Shown here piece after piece: positions 6,885-15,254 of a stretch of 64,000 nucleotides of DNA. Position 1 is the first letter of the stretch. Every line of letters begins with the position of its first letter. A program made the translations under genes and the position numbers. The stretch comes from JBBRHH01 sp963788015 (GTDB lineage: Bacteria; Planctomycetota; Phycisphaerae; Tepidisphaerales; Tepidisphaeraceae), in assembly GCA_963788015.1 (NCBI GenBank), contig CAWBEY010000012.1:620001-684000 (forward strand), written 5' to 3'. The notes beneath the pieces are model-generated. The model worked only from the letters and a program-made list of their open reading frames with translations. It made no database searches and was not told where the DNA came from.

Positions 6885-8669
6885 TCAGACCCAGCTCTCC
6901 AAAGCATTATGGAGGATGTCGCGCATCAGTTCCTGTTGGGCCAAAATGCGGGCATTGTCCAGCTGGTCCTGCCCAGGATTGTCCCGGCCGGTGGGGAGAA
7001 TGGGTATGATGGCTTTGTCGAAAAAGATGCTGTAGACGTACGAGTCATAAGTGATGCCACCCGAGGGGGACTTTATTGGCAGACGAAGGTAGCCGGCGTT
7101 GGTGGCGATCACGTCCTGGGTGCCGTCGCCCTGCCAAAGCCAATAACCGCCGCCCTTGGCGCCCTGCAACACATCCGCGCCAAATCGGCCGCGAGCTGCA
7201 CTGCGCGAGAGTCCGATGAATCGGTGCCCAGGACGCTGCCGGCTTCCTGTTGGATGACGGTGGTCAGGTCGCCCAGGCCCGCATTGCTCTGGTTGAGGAT
7301 CAGGGTCTGGAATTGCTGGCGCATGGCGGCGTTGAGAAGGCTGCCGTTGAGAATACCCGCATAGAGTTTGCCAGCGTCCTCAAGGGTGAGGTAATTGCCC
7401 GGAATCCCAGTGCCGAGAATCTGAGTCCACGTAGTATGGGCCATGCCCGCAAGCTTGGCCGTGGCGTTAATGGCGCGAAGGCCAAAGCGAATCTGCAGGG
7501 CCTTGGTGATGCGGTTGTCTGAGACGCGAAGCATCTGGGCGATGGCATTGCGGAGGTTGGTGCCGCGGGCATTTCGGTGCGTGTCCGCGAAACTCTGCGG
7601 ATTGACGCCGGGGTTGGTGGGATCACTGGGCTTGACGTAGTAGACGATGTGGTCGGTGAGGCTCGCCCTGTGCGCCTGCACGGCGCAGGGCCGTTACCGC
7701 CAGCAGCGATTTGATCGCGCTGGCCGGCTCGAAACGCTGCTGGCTGTTAATATCGACGATGGTGCCGCCGCCAACTCGCTTGAGATAAATCCCGCTGACG
7801 GCCGAGTCGTTGCCGGAGCGAAGGATGTTGCCCAGATTGGTCTCGAGCGGATCGGCGTTGTTAATCAGCACTGCGCTGAAGACCCGCCTGCCATCCAGAA
7901 CATTGGAATCCACGGAAAATATCCGGGCATGGTCTTGTGCAACGGCCGCGTTGATTTCGCGCTGGCTGGCGTCGGTGTACCACCACCACTCCGCGCCGTC
8001 GTTGCCCTGCATGATCGCGTCGTAGACGCCGTCGCCTTCGTTGTTGAGATCAATCAGCCGGGCATTGTTACTCGTTAACGCGCTGCTGATGTCGTCGGGC
8101 GTCGCGCCGGTATACCACCACCAGGCTTTGGCGTCCGAGCCGGTGTTGTCCACCATGATGTCGGCATATTGTGTTTGGCCGTCCCACTGATAAGGCTCCA
8201 GGTCAACCAGGCGTGCATTGTTTTCGTCAACGTGAGCGGCAACCGAGTCGGCCGATTCCCCATAATAGTCATACCACGCAATCGCACTGTCCCCGGTGTT
8301 TGGGACGATCAAGACGGCGAATAAGAGTTGGTCATCGACGACATAGGGGTCAAGCTTGACAAGACGCTTGTCGCCAGATTGCAGGATGGTGCCGAGACTG
8401 TCAGGAGTTTGGCCGTAGTACCACCACCACGCGCTGGCGTAGGCGCCGGAATTTTTCACGAGCGCCGCGGTGAAGGTGAGTGGGGACGTCGTCTGGACTT
8501 TCAGATCGACGATGCGCTCGCCGTGGCTGTCGGCTTGTTGGGCAAGTACATCCGGAGTGACGCCCTGCAGCCAATGCCAACTGGTGGGAGCATCCAGATC
8601 GGCTGTGTTGGCGGACAACAAGCAGCGGGGTTCAAGACGCTCGACCCAGGCAAGAACGTTACGCGACAT
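6885..8669 (-). CDS. Secreted serine hydrolase: BTRD1-type tandem repeats plus class A beta-lactamase-like domain (polyglycine-hydrolase-like), frameshifted
   Basis: Start at 8669, with GGAG 8 bases upstream. The N-terminal 'VERLEPRCLLSA' is the planctomycete LEPR export motif. Residues about 40-290 hold five or six repeats of the type 'ARLVDLEPYQWDGQ...WWWYTGATPDDIS', matching bacterial tandem repeat domain 1. A serine hydrolase domain follows, with SxxK in 'EPASAIKSLLAV' and an SDN box in 'LRVSDNRITKAL'. The later 'QGAKGGGYWLWQ' is a candidate KTG-equivalent. Frames must be joined near 7683 and near 7165, each by one base. Polyglycine hydrolases with this layout cleave Gly-Gly loops in plant chitinases; the substrate here is unknown. 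It is not expected to be a drug-inactivating beta-lactamase. Confidence 0.8.
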
Positions 8670-8799
8670 ACCGGCTCCAGACTAACAACGCGCGCTGGCT
8701 GGCCTTATTGCGAGATTTGAGCGTCTTCATCCGTGCGGCAACCAAGACGTCGAGTGGACGTCATCCTCACGTAATTTCGCGATGGTGGACGGGGCAGCG

Positions 8800-8855
8800 T
8801 TCAACTAAAGGTGACGCGACTTTCAACTAAAGGTGACGCGAACCTTTACATCCCA
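8800..8855. repeat. RAYT-linked palindromic repeats, distal pair
   Basis: Two tandem units, the second with the complete palindrome TAAAGGT-GACGCGA-ACCTTTA, lie 2 kb beyond the RAYT gene and directly abut another RAYT 3' fragment. Confidence 0.85.
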
Positions 8856-8948
8856 TTCCCGCCGCTTTCTCCCCCTTTTTCGCCATCCCACCGGCCTCCA
8901 CCGTGGCCGAAGCGTCTGCTCCAGCCTTAACTCCCGCGCCGTCCGCTC
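8846..8948 (-). pseudogene. Short RAYT 3'-end fragment, distal
   Basis: About 100 bases match the last 30 or so codons of the RAYT gene, again beginning in the palindrome. It ends within 'gccgtccgctcg', where sequence of an O-GlcNAc-transferase remnant begins on the other strand. Confidence 0.75.
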
Positions 8949-9237
8949 GCTCTGGATGGGCGTCCCGATCACACCCTCGCCGGCCCCACCCACATCTCCC
9001 GCGTCGGCCTCTCCCTCCTGTCCAACCTCGACCTCCTCGAACTAGTCGCCGCCACTCCGGCCGAATACTTCCAAATCGCCCAAGCCCTGGCCGCCGATCT
9101 CCCCCGCCTGCGTCACCTCCGCCAGACCCTCCATCAGCGCATGACCAACGGCCCCCTCACCCAGGCCAAACCCTTCACCCGGCGCTAGGAAGAAGCTTTC
9201 CGCACCCTCCACCGCCACCGCATCGGAATAGCAAGGA
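8949..9237 (+). pseudogene. Remnant of an O-GlcNAc transferase/SPINDLY-type (GT41) C-terminus
   Basis: In two frames the sequence reads SLWMGVPIT, then TLAGPTHISRVGLSLL, continuing LLELVAATPAEYFQIAQALA and LRQTLHQRMTNGPL. This is the conserved C-terminal donor-binding end of TPR-linked GT41 enzymes. One base is missing near 8975, and a TAG interrupts it after 'AKPFTRR', followed by EEAFRTLHRHR. The catalytic N-terminal part and TPRs are absent. It abuts a RAYT fragment, so it was probably captured or truncated by repeat-mediated rearrangement. Confidence 0.75.
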
Positions 9238-9253
9238 AGCGCACCGAATGCCC

Positions 9254-9321
9254 GCAACGAGCAACGAGCAACGAGCAACGAGCAACGAGCAACGAGAACG
9301 AAACTAGCAACTAGCAACTCC
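9254..9321. repeat. Heptanucleotide tandem array (GCAACGA)
   Basis: Six perfect GCAACGA units (9254-9295), then degenerate GAACGAA and two ACTAGCA units. The surrounding 9238-10051 segment holds no gene I can support: it is repeats and degenerate sequence between the GT41 remnant and the sialidase-like gene. Confidence 0.9.
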
Positions 9322-9644
9322 CGCCCCTCCTCTTGACAATACCCTAACATCCATCTACACTACCTCCAGCGTCAACTGGCCAACCCGCAGCAACCGCCGC
9401 CCCATCCCCCCCAGATGGAGCACAATCAGGGGACCCATGCTCAACCATCCCGGCAGCCAATCTCGCCTCTTTCAAGTCTCCACTTTCGAGTCTCATGTCT
9501 CAAGAACCGGAGCCCAACCAGGGGAACCCATGTCCACAGCAGATCATCATCCCGGCAACCCCACGCCTACCCGACCCGGCCCGCTCAGGCGTGTGTCGTT
9601 CCTCTTTCGAGTTTCCAGTCTCAAGTCTCCTGTCGCAAGCCCGC

Positions 9645-9754
9645 GTCGTTTGGTGGTCGGTTATGTGTCGTTTGATAGTCGGTTGGTGGTCGGTTGGTGG
9701 TCGGTTACGTGTCGGTTGGTGGTCGATTGGTGGTCGGTTATGTGTCGGTTTTTA
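9645..9754. repeat. Minisatellite, ten 11-bp units (consensus GTCGGTTGGTG)
   Basis: Ten consecutive 11-mers, each beginning GTCG; the units vary only in the last seven bases. The array follows CCCGC and ends in a T run. Because 11 is not a multiple of 3 and frames are broken around it, it is not protein-coding. A second array of the same length and borders lies at 57347-57456. Confidence 0.9.
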
Positions 9755-9965
9755 CAAGCCACTTTTGGCCTAACTCCTTGTCAATCCTCAACCCCCTCCT
9801 CCAAAACAACCCCAAACACGTTTTTGCGCACAAGAGATAAGGGGGAAAAAGTGACGGCAACCCTTTCCCATACCTCGGCCACGGCACCTACTGCATCCCC
9901 GTTGATGCCCGCGACCCCCACCCCGGCCTCAACCCCTTCGGCCGCATCATCGACCAAAAACCGCT

Positions 9966-10050
9966 CGCAACCAGCAACCAGCACCTAGCACCTAGCACCT
10001 AGCACCTAGCACCTACACCTCACCTGCACCTAGCACCTAGCACCTAGCAA
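9966..10050. repeat. Heptanucleotide tandem array (CACCTAG family)
   Basis: CAACCAG units grade into at least eight CACCTAG units, with a few broken ones, ending one base before the stop codon region of the sialidase-like gene (10052). Confidence 0.9.
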
Positions 10051-10051
10051 C

Positions 10052-11211
10052 TCAATGCAGCACCACAAACCCGCCATCCGCCTTGCCAAACACCGCCGGC
10101 GTGCTCCACGCCGCGATCCCGTCGCGCACGCGCCCTGTTTCTGCCGCCACCGGTTGCCCCTTTGCATCAAACACCTGCCACGCCAGGCCGCCGCCGCGAT
10201 TCCAGCCTGTGCCTTCGGTCCATGCGACCAGCACGTTGCCGTTCTTGTTCACTGCCACCGCCGGATGCTTTCGGCCCTTGCCTGCACCGGGCATGGCAAT
10301 CGGAGCGGAAAGGGCATGCGTCTTGGGGTTTATTCGCGCGGTGAAAATCTGGCCATCCGTTTCCCATGCCATTACATCCGCCGCCGCCGATCCGCCCAGA
10401 GCTTCGGTGCTCATGATGCACATGTTGCTCTGCATCGGAGCGATTCGGCTGGCCGTGAACGTCTGGCCGTGGTTGTCGGATCGCAAAAGATACATGTCCC
10501 GGTTGATCTTCTGACCCGCCGAGCGGTAAATGCCAGCAGCGTTCCGCCCGCGTCGGCCATCATCTGCATCCCGCAGCACCCACACGCGCCTGTCCCCTCC
10601 TGCGAGGCCGCCGACTCGGCCGCGAAGGTTTTGCCCTCGTCCTTCGACCGTGCAACAAATACCCGCCGCGATGTCTCATCTCCCTTGGCCACGTCGGGTG
10701 CGTGCCAGGCAACGAAGACGTTGCCCTCGGCATCGGCCGCCACCGCTCCGCCACCGTCCAGCCCAACCTTCTGCGTGATCAGGTTGCGCTGCGGCTCGAA
10801 CGCGTCGGCCGCATCATTCAGCCGCGCATAAAGCATCGGCGTCGCGCTTCCGACCGCTTTGGGCTCTGCATCCTTCGACCCCATCCACGCCGCGTGTACC
10901 CTGCCATTCTTCCCCACCGCCAGCCGAGCCCCGCGCACGGTTCCAATCGCAATCACACTGCCGGCCTGACTATTCACGCGCAGGGCCTTCGACCAGGTCG
11001 CTCCCTCATCCTTCGACTGCGCGTAAAAAATGTCCCCAGCGTTCACATCTCCCTTGAAATAGATCAGATGCACCACCCCATTCCCATCCACAACCACCTG
11101 AGGCTGAATGCCGCCATCCATCACCCGCCCAACCTCCACCTTGGCGTCATCGGCTCGTATCCCGCCGGCCATCACCATCATCATCGCCACGCAAATAGCT
11201 CGAATCTTCAT
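10052..11211 (-). CDS. Secreted BNR/Asp-box (sialidase-like) beta-propeller protein, frameshifted
   Basis: Start at 11211 with a clear signal peptide (MKIRAICVAMMMVMAGGIRA). The body shows repeated Asp-boxes of the S-x-D-x-G-x-T-W/F kind: 'SKDEGATWSKAL', 'SKDEGKTFAAES' and 'SDNHGQTFTASR', each next to 'VAVDADGNVFVAW'-like strands. This is typical of six-bladed sialidase-fold propellers. The frame breaks near 10535; joining LLA to IYRSAGQKINRDMYLL restores about 385 residues. Asp-boxes are structural, and I do not see the sialidase Arg triad, so enzymatic activity is doubtful. A periplasmic or surface location is inferred. A heptamer array touches its 3' end. Confidence 0.75.
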
Positions 11212-11337
11212 CTTCTATCTTTCGTGAAAGCGGCCGGTGAGTTTATCCCCGTCGTTTCTAATTGGCCAAACAGAACGGCCCAGCAGATTGCCGGGCCGTT
11301 CCAACTCAATGGTGCAAACTCACAGGTGTCAGGTCGC

Positions 11338-13020
11338 TTAAGCCACTTGCGCCAGCGGCTCGGACGTATCGACGAGGGTGGTCTGGCCAGGCTGTGGACC
11401 GGCGTGTCCGGCGCTTTCTTCGCTTTCGCGCTGGATGAGCTGATCGCACAACTGCTCGATATAGCGCGTGGTCTGGTTGAACGCGAAGTGCTGCTGGACG
11501 CGGTCGCGCATCGACTTGCCCAGCTTCTGGCGATAGGCCGGCTCGCGGATGATCTTGCTCACGCGCTCGACGTAAGCCGAAACGTCGCGCCCGCCAATGG
11601 TGCCTTCGGAGCCGACAAACGTGGCGGCCTGCGAATGCTCCACCGCATCGCCCCAGCGCATCGCGACGACCGGCCGCTCCACGCTCATGGCCTGAAGGAC
11701 GCCCTGGGCGCTGGCGGAAGGGAACTCGGCCAGGTACAGATCGGCGATGCGCAGGAAGCCGGGAAGGTCTTTGCGGCGGCCGGCGTAGCCGACGCGCTTG
11801 CCGACGCCGGCCGATTCAAACTTCCGCTTCTGCCAGGAAAGCTCCCCTTCGCCGATCAACAGGTAGATGGCGTGTGGGTGGGCGCGGAGAATGTTGATGA
11901 TCGAATCGACGAACTCTTCGCTCATGCTTCGATCAAGATCGGCGCCGGCGGTGGCCAGCACGATCGACTGCTCGGGGATCCCGTAGGCCGAGCGCTGGGG
12001 CATCGCGCCGGGCTCTTCCTCGACGTCGATTCCTTCGAGAATGAACTTGCTCTCGACGCCGCGGCGCTGCCAGTAGTCCTTGTCGCTTTCGTAGCGCACC
12101 TGGTCAAAGTAGGTAACGCAGTCGATGCCGCCGGCATAGAGCGGGGAGCGGCGGGCGAAGTTAACCTTCACCCGGGAGATCTCCCAGTTGGCGACGACGG
12201 CGGCGACCGGATCGGATTGGTTGGTGTCGAAGATCACGACGTCGACCTTGTCCTTCACGAGCTGGGCGGCGAGGTCCTTGCAGGCGGAGACGGTGTCGCC
12301 GTCGGTGGGGGCGATCCATGTTTGGATCCGGCCGCGGTTGAGGAAGTCGAGCGTGGCCGTGCCGCGCTTGGCGCTGGAGGGAAGGTAAACATGCTGGGCA
12401 AACTGCTGCTTATCGCGGCGGACGGAGGTTTCGGTGGAGTAGACGCAGAGCTTGAATCGCTTGGAATCGTGGTACTTGGCCAGGCTGCGAACGGCGCGGC
12501 TGGAGGCTTCATCATCGGCGATGCCGCTGACGATGTAGGCGATCTTGGTCTGCTTGTTGTTCCACTCCAGCGGCTGGGCGTTGGTCCAGCCGATGCCCTG
12601 GGCGGCGCGGTCGTACTGGGTGGAGACAAAGGTGCAGTTTTCGCGGTCGGACGTGTAGGCGCCGCCGTGCATCATGTCGTAGGAGACGCCGTTCTGGATG
12701 GCCTCGAGCCCCAGCGCATATTCGCGGCGGGCGATGGCGCTGGCCCCGAACTTGATGACCGGGCCGGCGCGGAGATCGGTGAGGCCCAGAAACCCGCTGA
12801 CGCTGACGAACTGGTTCAGCACTTTCTGATCGCTGTAGTCGATGGCTTCGAGGCTCTGGAGCATATGCTGCTGGGCCCTGCGAAGATCGAGCATCGCGTG
12901 GGCGTGATGCGCCAGGAACTTCTCGGCACTGTTGGGCGACTCTTCATATATTTCCAGCGGTTCGGCGTCGATCAAGTCGCCCTTGTTGACGCGTTCCACA
13001 AGTTCCATCAATGAGGCCAT
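11338..13020 (-). CDS. GT-B type glycosyltransferase-like protein
   Basis: 560 residues in one open frame, with AAAGGAC about 9 bases before the ATG. The first 140 residues are helical with no recognisable domain. Residues about 145-280 ('KIAYIVSGIADDEASSRAVR') resemble the N-terminal Rossmann half of GT-B enzymes. The C-terminal half has 'YLLIGEGELSWQKRKFESAG', 'RVGYAGRRKDLPGFLRIADLY' and 'ASAQGVLQAMSVERPVVAM', the usual GT4/GT41-like donor-binding layout with a Glu/Gln-containing loop. No signal peptide or membrane helix is present, so it is cytoplasmic. The large protein at 13176-15068 lies upstream on the same strand with 155 bases between; a shared glycan or protein-glycosylation role is inferred. 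Confidence 0.75.
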   Translation of the reverse strand: MASLMELVERVNKGDLIDAEPLEIYEESPNSAEKFLAHHAHAMLDLRRAQQHMLQSLEAIDYSDQKVLNQFVSVSGFLGLTDLRAGPVIKFGASAIARREYALGLEAIQNGVSYDMMHGGAYTSDRENCTFVSTQYDRAAQGIGWTNAQPLEWNNKQTKIAYIVSGIADDEASSRAVRSLAKYHDSKRFKLCVYSTETSVRRDKQQFAQHVYLPSSAKRGTATLDFLNRGRIQTWIAPTDGDTVSACKDLAAQLVKDKVDVVIFDTNQSDPVAAVVANWEISRVKVNFARRSPLYAGGIDCVTYFDQVRYESDKDYWQRRGVESKFILEGIDVEEEPGAMPQRSAYGIPEQSIVLATAGADLDRSMSEEFVDSIINILRAHPHAIYLLIGEGELSWQKRKFESAGVGKRVGYAGRRKDLPGFLRIADLYLAEFPSASAQGVLQAMSVERPVVAMRWGDAVEHSQAATFVGSEGTIGGRDVSAYVERVSKIIREPAYRQKLGKSMRDRVQQHFAFNQTTRYIEQLCDQLIQRESEESAGHAGPQPGQTTLVDTSEPLAQVA

Positions 13021-13175
13021 GGCGAATGTCCTTTCTCCAATTCAAAAGCTTCCGTGCGCAGCATCGACTTCGTGAGGAAAAGCCCCTGCAAGCCGAGCCA
13101 CCGTTCCGAAAAAATCATCGGGGAAACGGACGTTGCCGCATGAATTTCACAGGGCTTTTTGGCCAGCGCCCGGCG

Positions 13176-15068
13176 TCACTTTGTCAGGTGGCGGATAATG
13201 TCCCACGAGAGGACATTGGCAGCAGCGTTTTCGTGAATCGCAAGGTGCGACAGGGGCTGGCCGGCGCGGGAGAAGATTTTGCGGGCGTCTTCAAGAAAAG
13301 CAGCCCCCTTGCGGCCGACTGCCCAGAGGATGGGGCGGTTGGTCGCTTCGATGGGATGCTTGACCTGAACGGGCCAGGCGTGGAGAAGGCCGGCAGCGGA
13401 GGCAATGGCCGAGGCGAGATCATGGCGGGATGTGACGTTGCCAGCCCAGCAACTCGCCAGATCGGGGATTGCTTCCCAGCCTTGCCCAAAGAGGCGCAGC
13501 GGGACGCGGGCGTTTTGCAGTGTGCGGGCGAGGCCCTGCTGCCACGCGGGAACGATAAGTTGGTCGATGAAGCGCGGGCGATCAAGGCCTTCATCGGCGA
13601 TCTCCAGGCGCCGCATCCGGCTGGCCAGGTAAATTTCAACATCATCACCCAGCGCAAACGGATCATTGGCCAGTTCTTCGGCGATGAGCTCCCAGAGGAG
13701 CTTGTGACTGGAATATTCAAATTCGCCTTCGGGGCTGACACTGGTTGTGTCTGCGATGATTGCGATGCAGCGAGGTTCGTGCGTGCGGGTTTCAAAGGTG
13801 GGTTGGGCGTCGCCCTTCTGGGCCTCGTGGCCGCGCTTAACGACAGATTTTTCTGCGAGGTCGAGGGCAGAATTGAGAACTGGCCGAGCGGCGATGGCTA
13901 TGCGGTGGTCAGGCCAGCCGGCAGCCCGGGCAAGCGGCTTCCAAGTTTCGTCGGCCAGCATGAGAGCGTCGTGCTGGGCCCCCGCAAAGGCGGGGATGCG
14001 GGGCGTGGTCAGCCAGGTGATGACGGGGATTTGATCGGCGACCGCGACGGGCAGATCTCGCCGGCCGGCGTTGATCAGGATCAGTGCATCATACTCCCCG
14101 GCGATCTTTGCCAGCAGAGCGCTGCCGGCTTGGCGGGGATTGTCTGGATCGATGCGAGTGACCTCGATCAAAGGCGCGGGCGGGGTAGTGGGATGATTGG
14201 CCGCGTCGGGCGGGTTGGCGGTTATGGATGTGCGTTTGTCGCCGGCGTGGGGCTTGTCGTGTCGGGTGTCGCACCCCCCTGCTTCATTGGTAGTTCGAGT
14301 GCTTGCAGAGTCGCCAACGGCGAGGCCGGCGAGGAGGACATCCTCCAGGGTCTTCCCATCATCATCCCAGAGGCGAAAGGCGGAGCGGGCCACGACACAA
14401 AACTTGCGGGCGGGGCGGTGTCCCATCCAAGCCTGGGCCGACCAGATTGCGGCGGCGGAACGGCTTTCGCCAATTTGGGTGAAGATTTTCTGAGCGGCGG
14501 GCACCAACTCGGCCGCACGTTCTTCGGCCAGCGTCGTAGTGCGAACGAAAACCTGCGGCGTTGGCAGGCCGATGTTTTGTTCGAAGATCTGGTGGAGTTG
14601 GGCTTCCCATGCGTCGCCCGCCGCAAACCAAAGCCGGCCATTGTAGATGTCGGCCGAGAAGTTGCCGCAGCCCATGGCCACGCCGATCCATTCCGAGCCG
14701 GGGCAGACAACGACGATAGCTTGATCGGCCCGGAGTTTTTCGAGAACGATCTGGACGTGGGCGGGGTGATGGGGTTCGAGGTAGCACGCCACGTTGCCGT
14801 GGACGACGAGCGTTTTGAGCATGGCCAGCCCGGCCGCGCGGGGGACGGAGCAGTCGGCCCACCACTTGTCACCGCTGCGGAGCGTGAGTGCGCCGTCACG
14901 GGCGTAAGTCCAATCGGCGTCGTTGCGCAGGCTGAGGAGTTGTCCGGCGAGATCGGGTTGGGTGGCCGCGAGGGCGAAGAGGTTGGCGGAGCGGTTGCGA
15001 TCGGCTTCGAGATGCGCGGCGGTGGGGGTTTCGAGAGTGGGCGCGGATTGGAGGGAGGGCGGGTTCAT
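13176..15068 (-). CDS. Large uncharacterised protein, possibly glycosyltransferase-related
   Basis: 630 residues in a single frame from an ATG at 15068. I do not recognise the N-terminal half: it has a 'WWADCSVPRAAGLAMLKTL' segment and a Cys/Gly-rich 'GVAMGCGNFSADIYNGRLWF'. A Pro/Thr-rich linker lies around residues 270-310. The C-terminal part, 'YLASRMRRLEIADEGLDRPR', 'LRLFGQGWEAIPDLAS' and 'NVTSRHDLASAIASAAGLLH', resembles the tail of CgeB/spore-maturation-type glycosyltransferases that write 'G.GW...'. Its neighbour downstream on the same strand is a GT-B protein, consistent with a glycosylation pair. Function is not established. Confidence 0.55.
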   Translation of the reverse strand: MNPPSLQSAPTLETPTAAHLEADRNRSANLFALAATQPDLAGQLLSLRNDADWTYARDGALTLRSGDKWWADCSVPRAAGLAMLKTLVVHGNVACYLEPHHPAHVQIVLEKLRADQAIVVVCPGSEWIGVAMGCGNFSADIYNGRLWFAAGDAWEAQLHQIFEQNIGLPTPQVFVRTTTLAEERAAELVPAAQKIFTQIGESRSAAAIWSAQAWMGHRPARKFCVVARSAFRLWDDDGKTLEDVLLAGLAVGDSASTRTTNEAGGCDTRHDKPHAGDKRTSITANPPDAANHPTTPPAPLIEVTRIDPDNPRQAGSALLAKIAGEYDALILINAGRRDLPVAVADQIPVITWLTTPRIPAFAGAQHDALMLADETWKPLARAAGWPDHRIAIAARPVLNSALDLAEKSVVKRGHEAQKGDAQPTFETRTHEPRCIAIIADTTSVSPEGEFEYSSHKLLWELIAEELANDPFALGDDVEIYLASRMRRLEIADEGLDRPRFIDQLIVPAWQQGLARTLQNARVPLRLFGQGWEAIPDLASCWAGNVTSRHDLASAIASAAGLLHAWPVQVKHPIEATNRPILWAVGRKGAAFLEDARKIFSRAGQPLSHLAIHENAAANVLSWDIIRHLTK

Positions 15069-15254
15069 AGAGGAGGCTTTGAGGGATTATCGGACGGTTG
15101 GGGGGGATTGCTGGAGTGGAGGAGGGACTGGCCACAAATCTTCACGAAGAGGCACGAATCAATGCGGGAAGTCGGGTCCCAGGGTTCGATGATGAAATGC
15201 GCTATCAATTTCTGCGCGACGACTGGCGCGTGAAACTCGTTCGGCGGATGATTT

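Noticed and set aside
6885..8669. Interpretation as a class A beta-lactamase resistance gene
   Set aside because: The N-terminal tandem repeats and LEPR export motif fit polyglycine-hydrolase-like proteins, not drug-inactivating beta-lactamases.
9254..9321. Possible CRISPR-like array
   Set aside because: Units are 7 bp and contiguous with no spacers.
9852..9985. Frame reading GHGTYCIPVDARDPHPG near a heptamer array
   Set aside because: Looks like a degraded gene scrap, but the segment is too short to assign to any family.
10702..13014. 770-codon open frame on the plus strand
   Set aside because: It is antisense to the sialidase-like and GT-B genes, has low-complexity Gly/Val/Asp-rich composition and no motifs; it is an effect of GC-rich third positions.
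13011..15233. 740-codon open frame on the plus strand
   Set aside because: Antisense shadow of the 630-residue minus-strand gene, without recognisable domains or a ribosome binding site.
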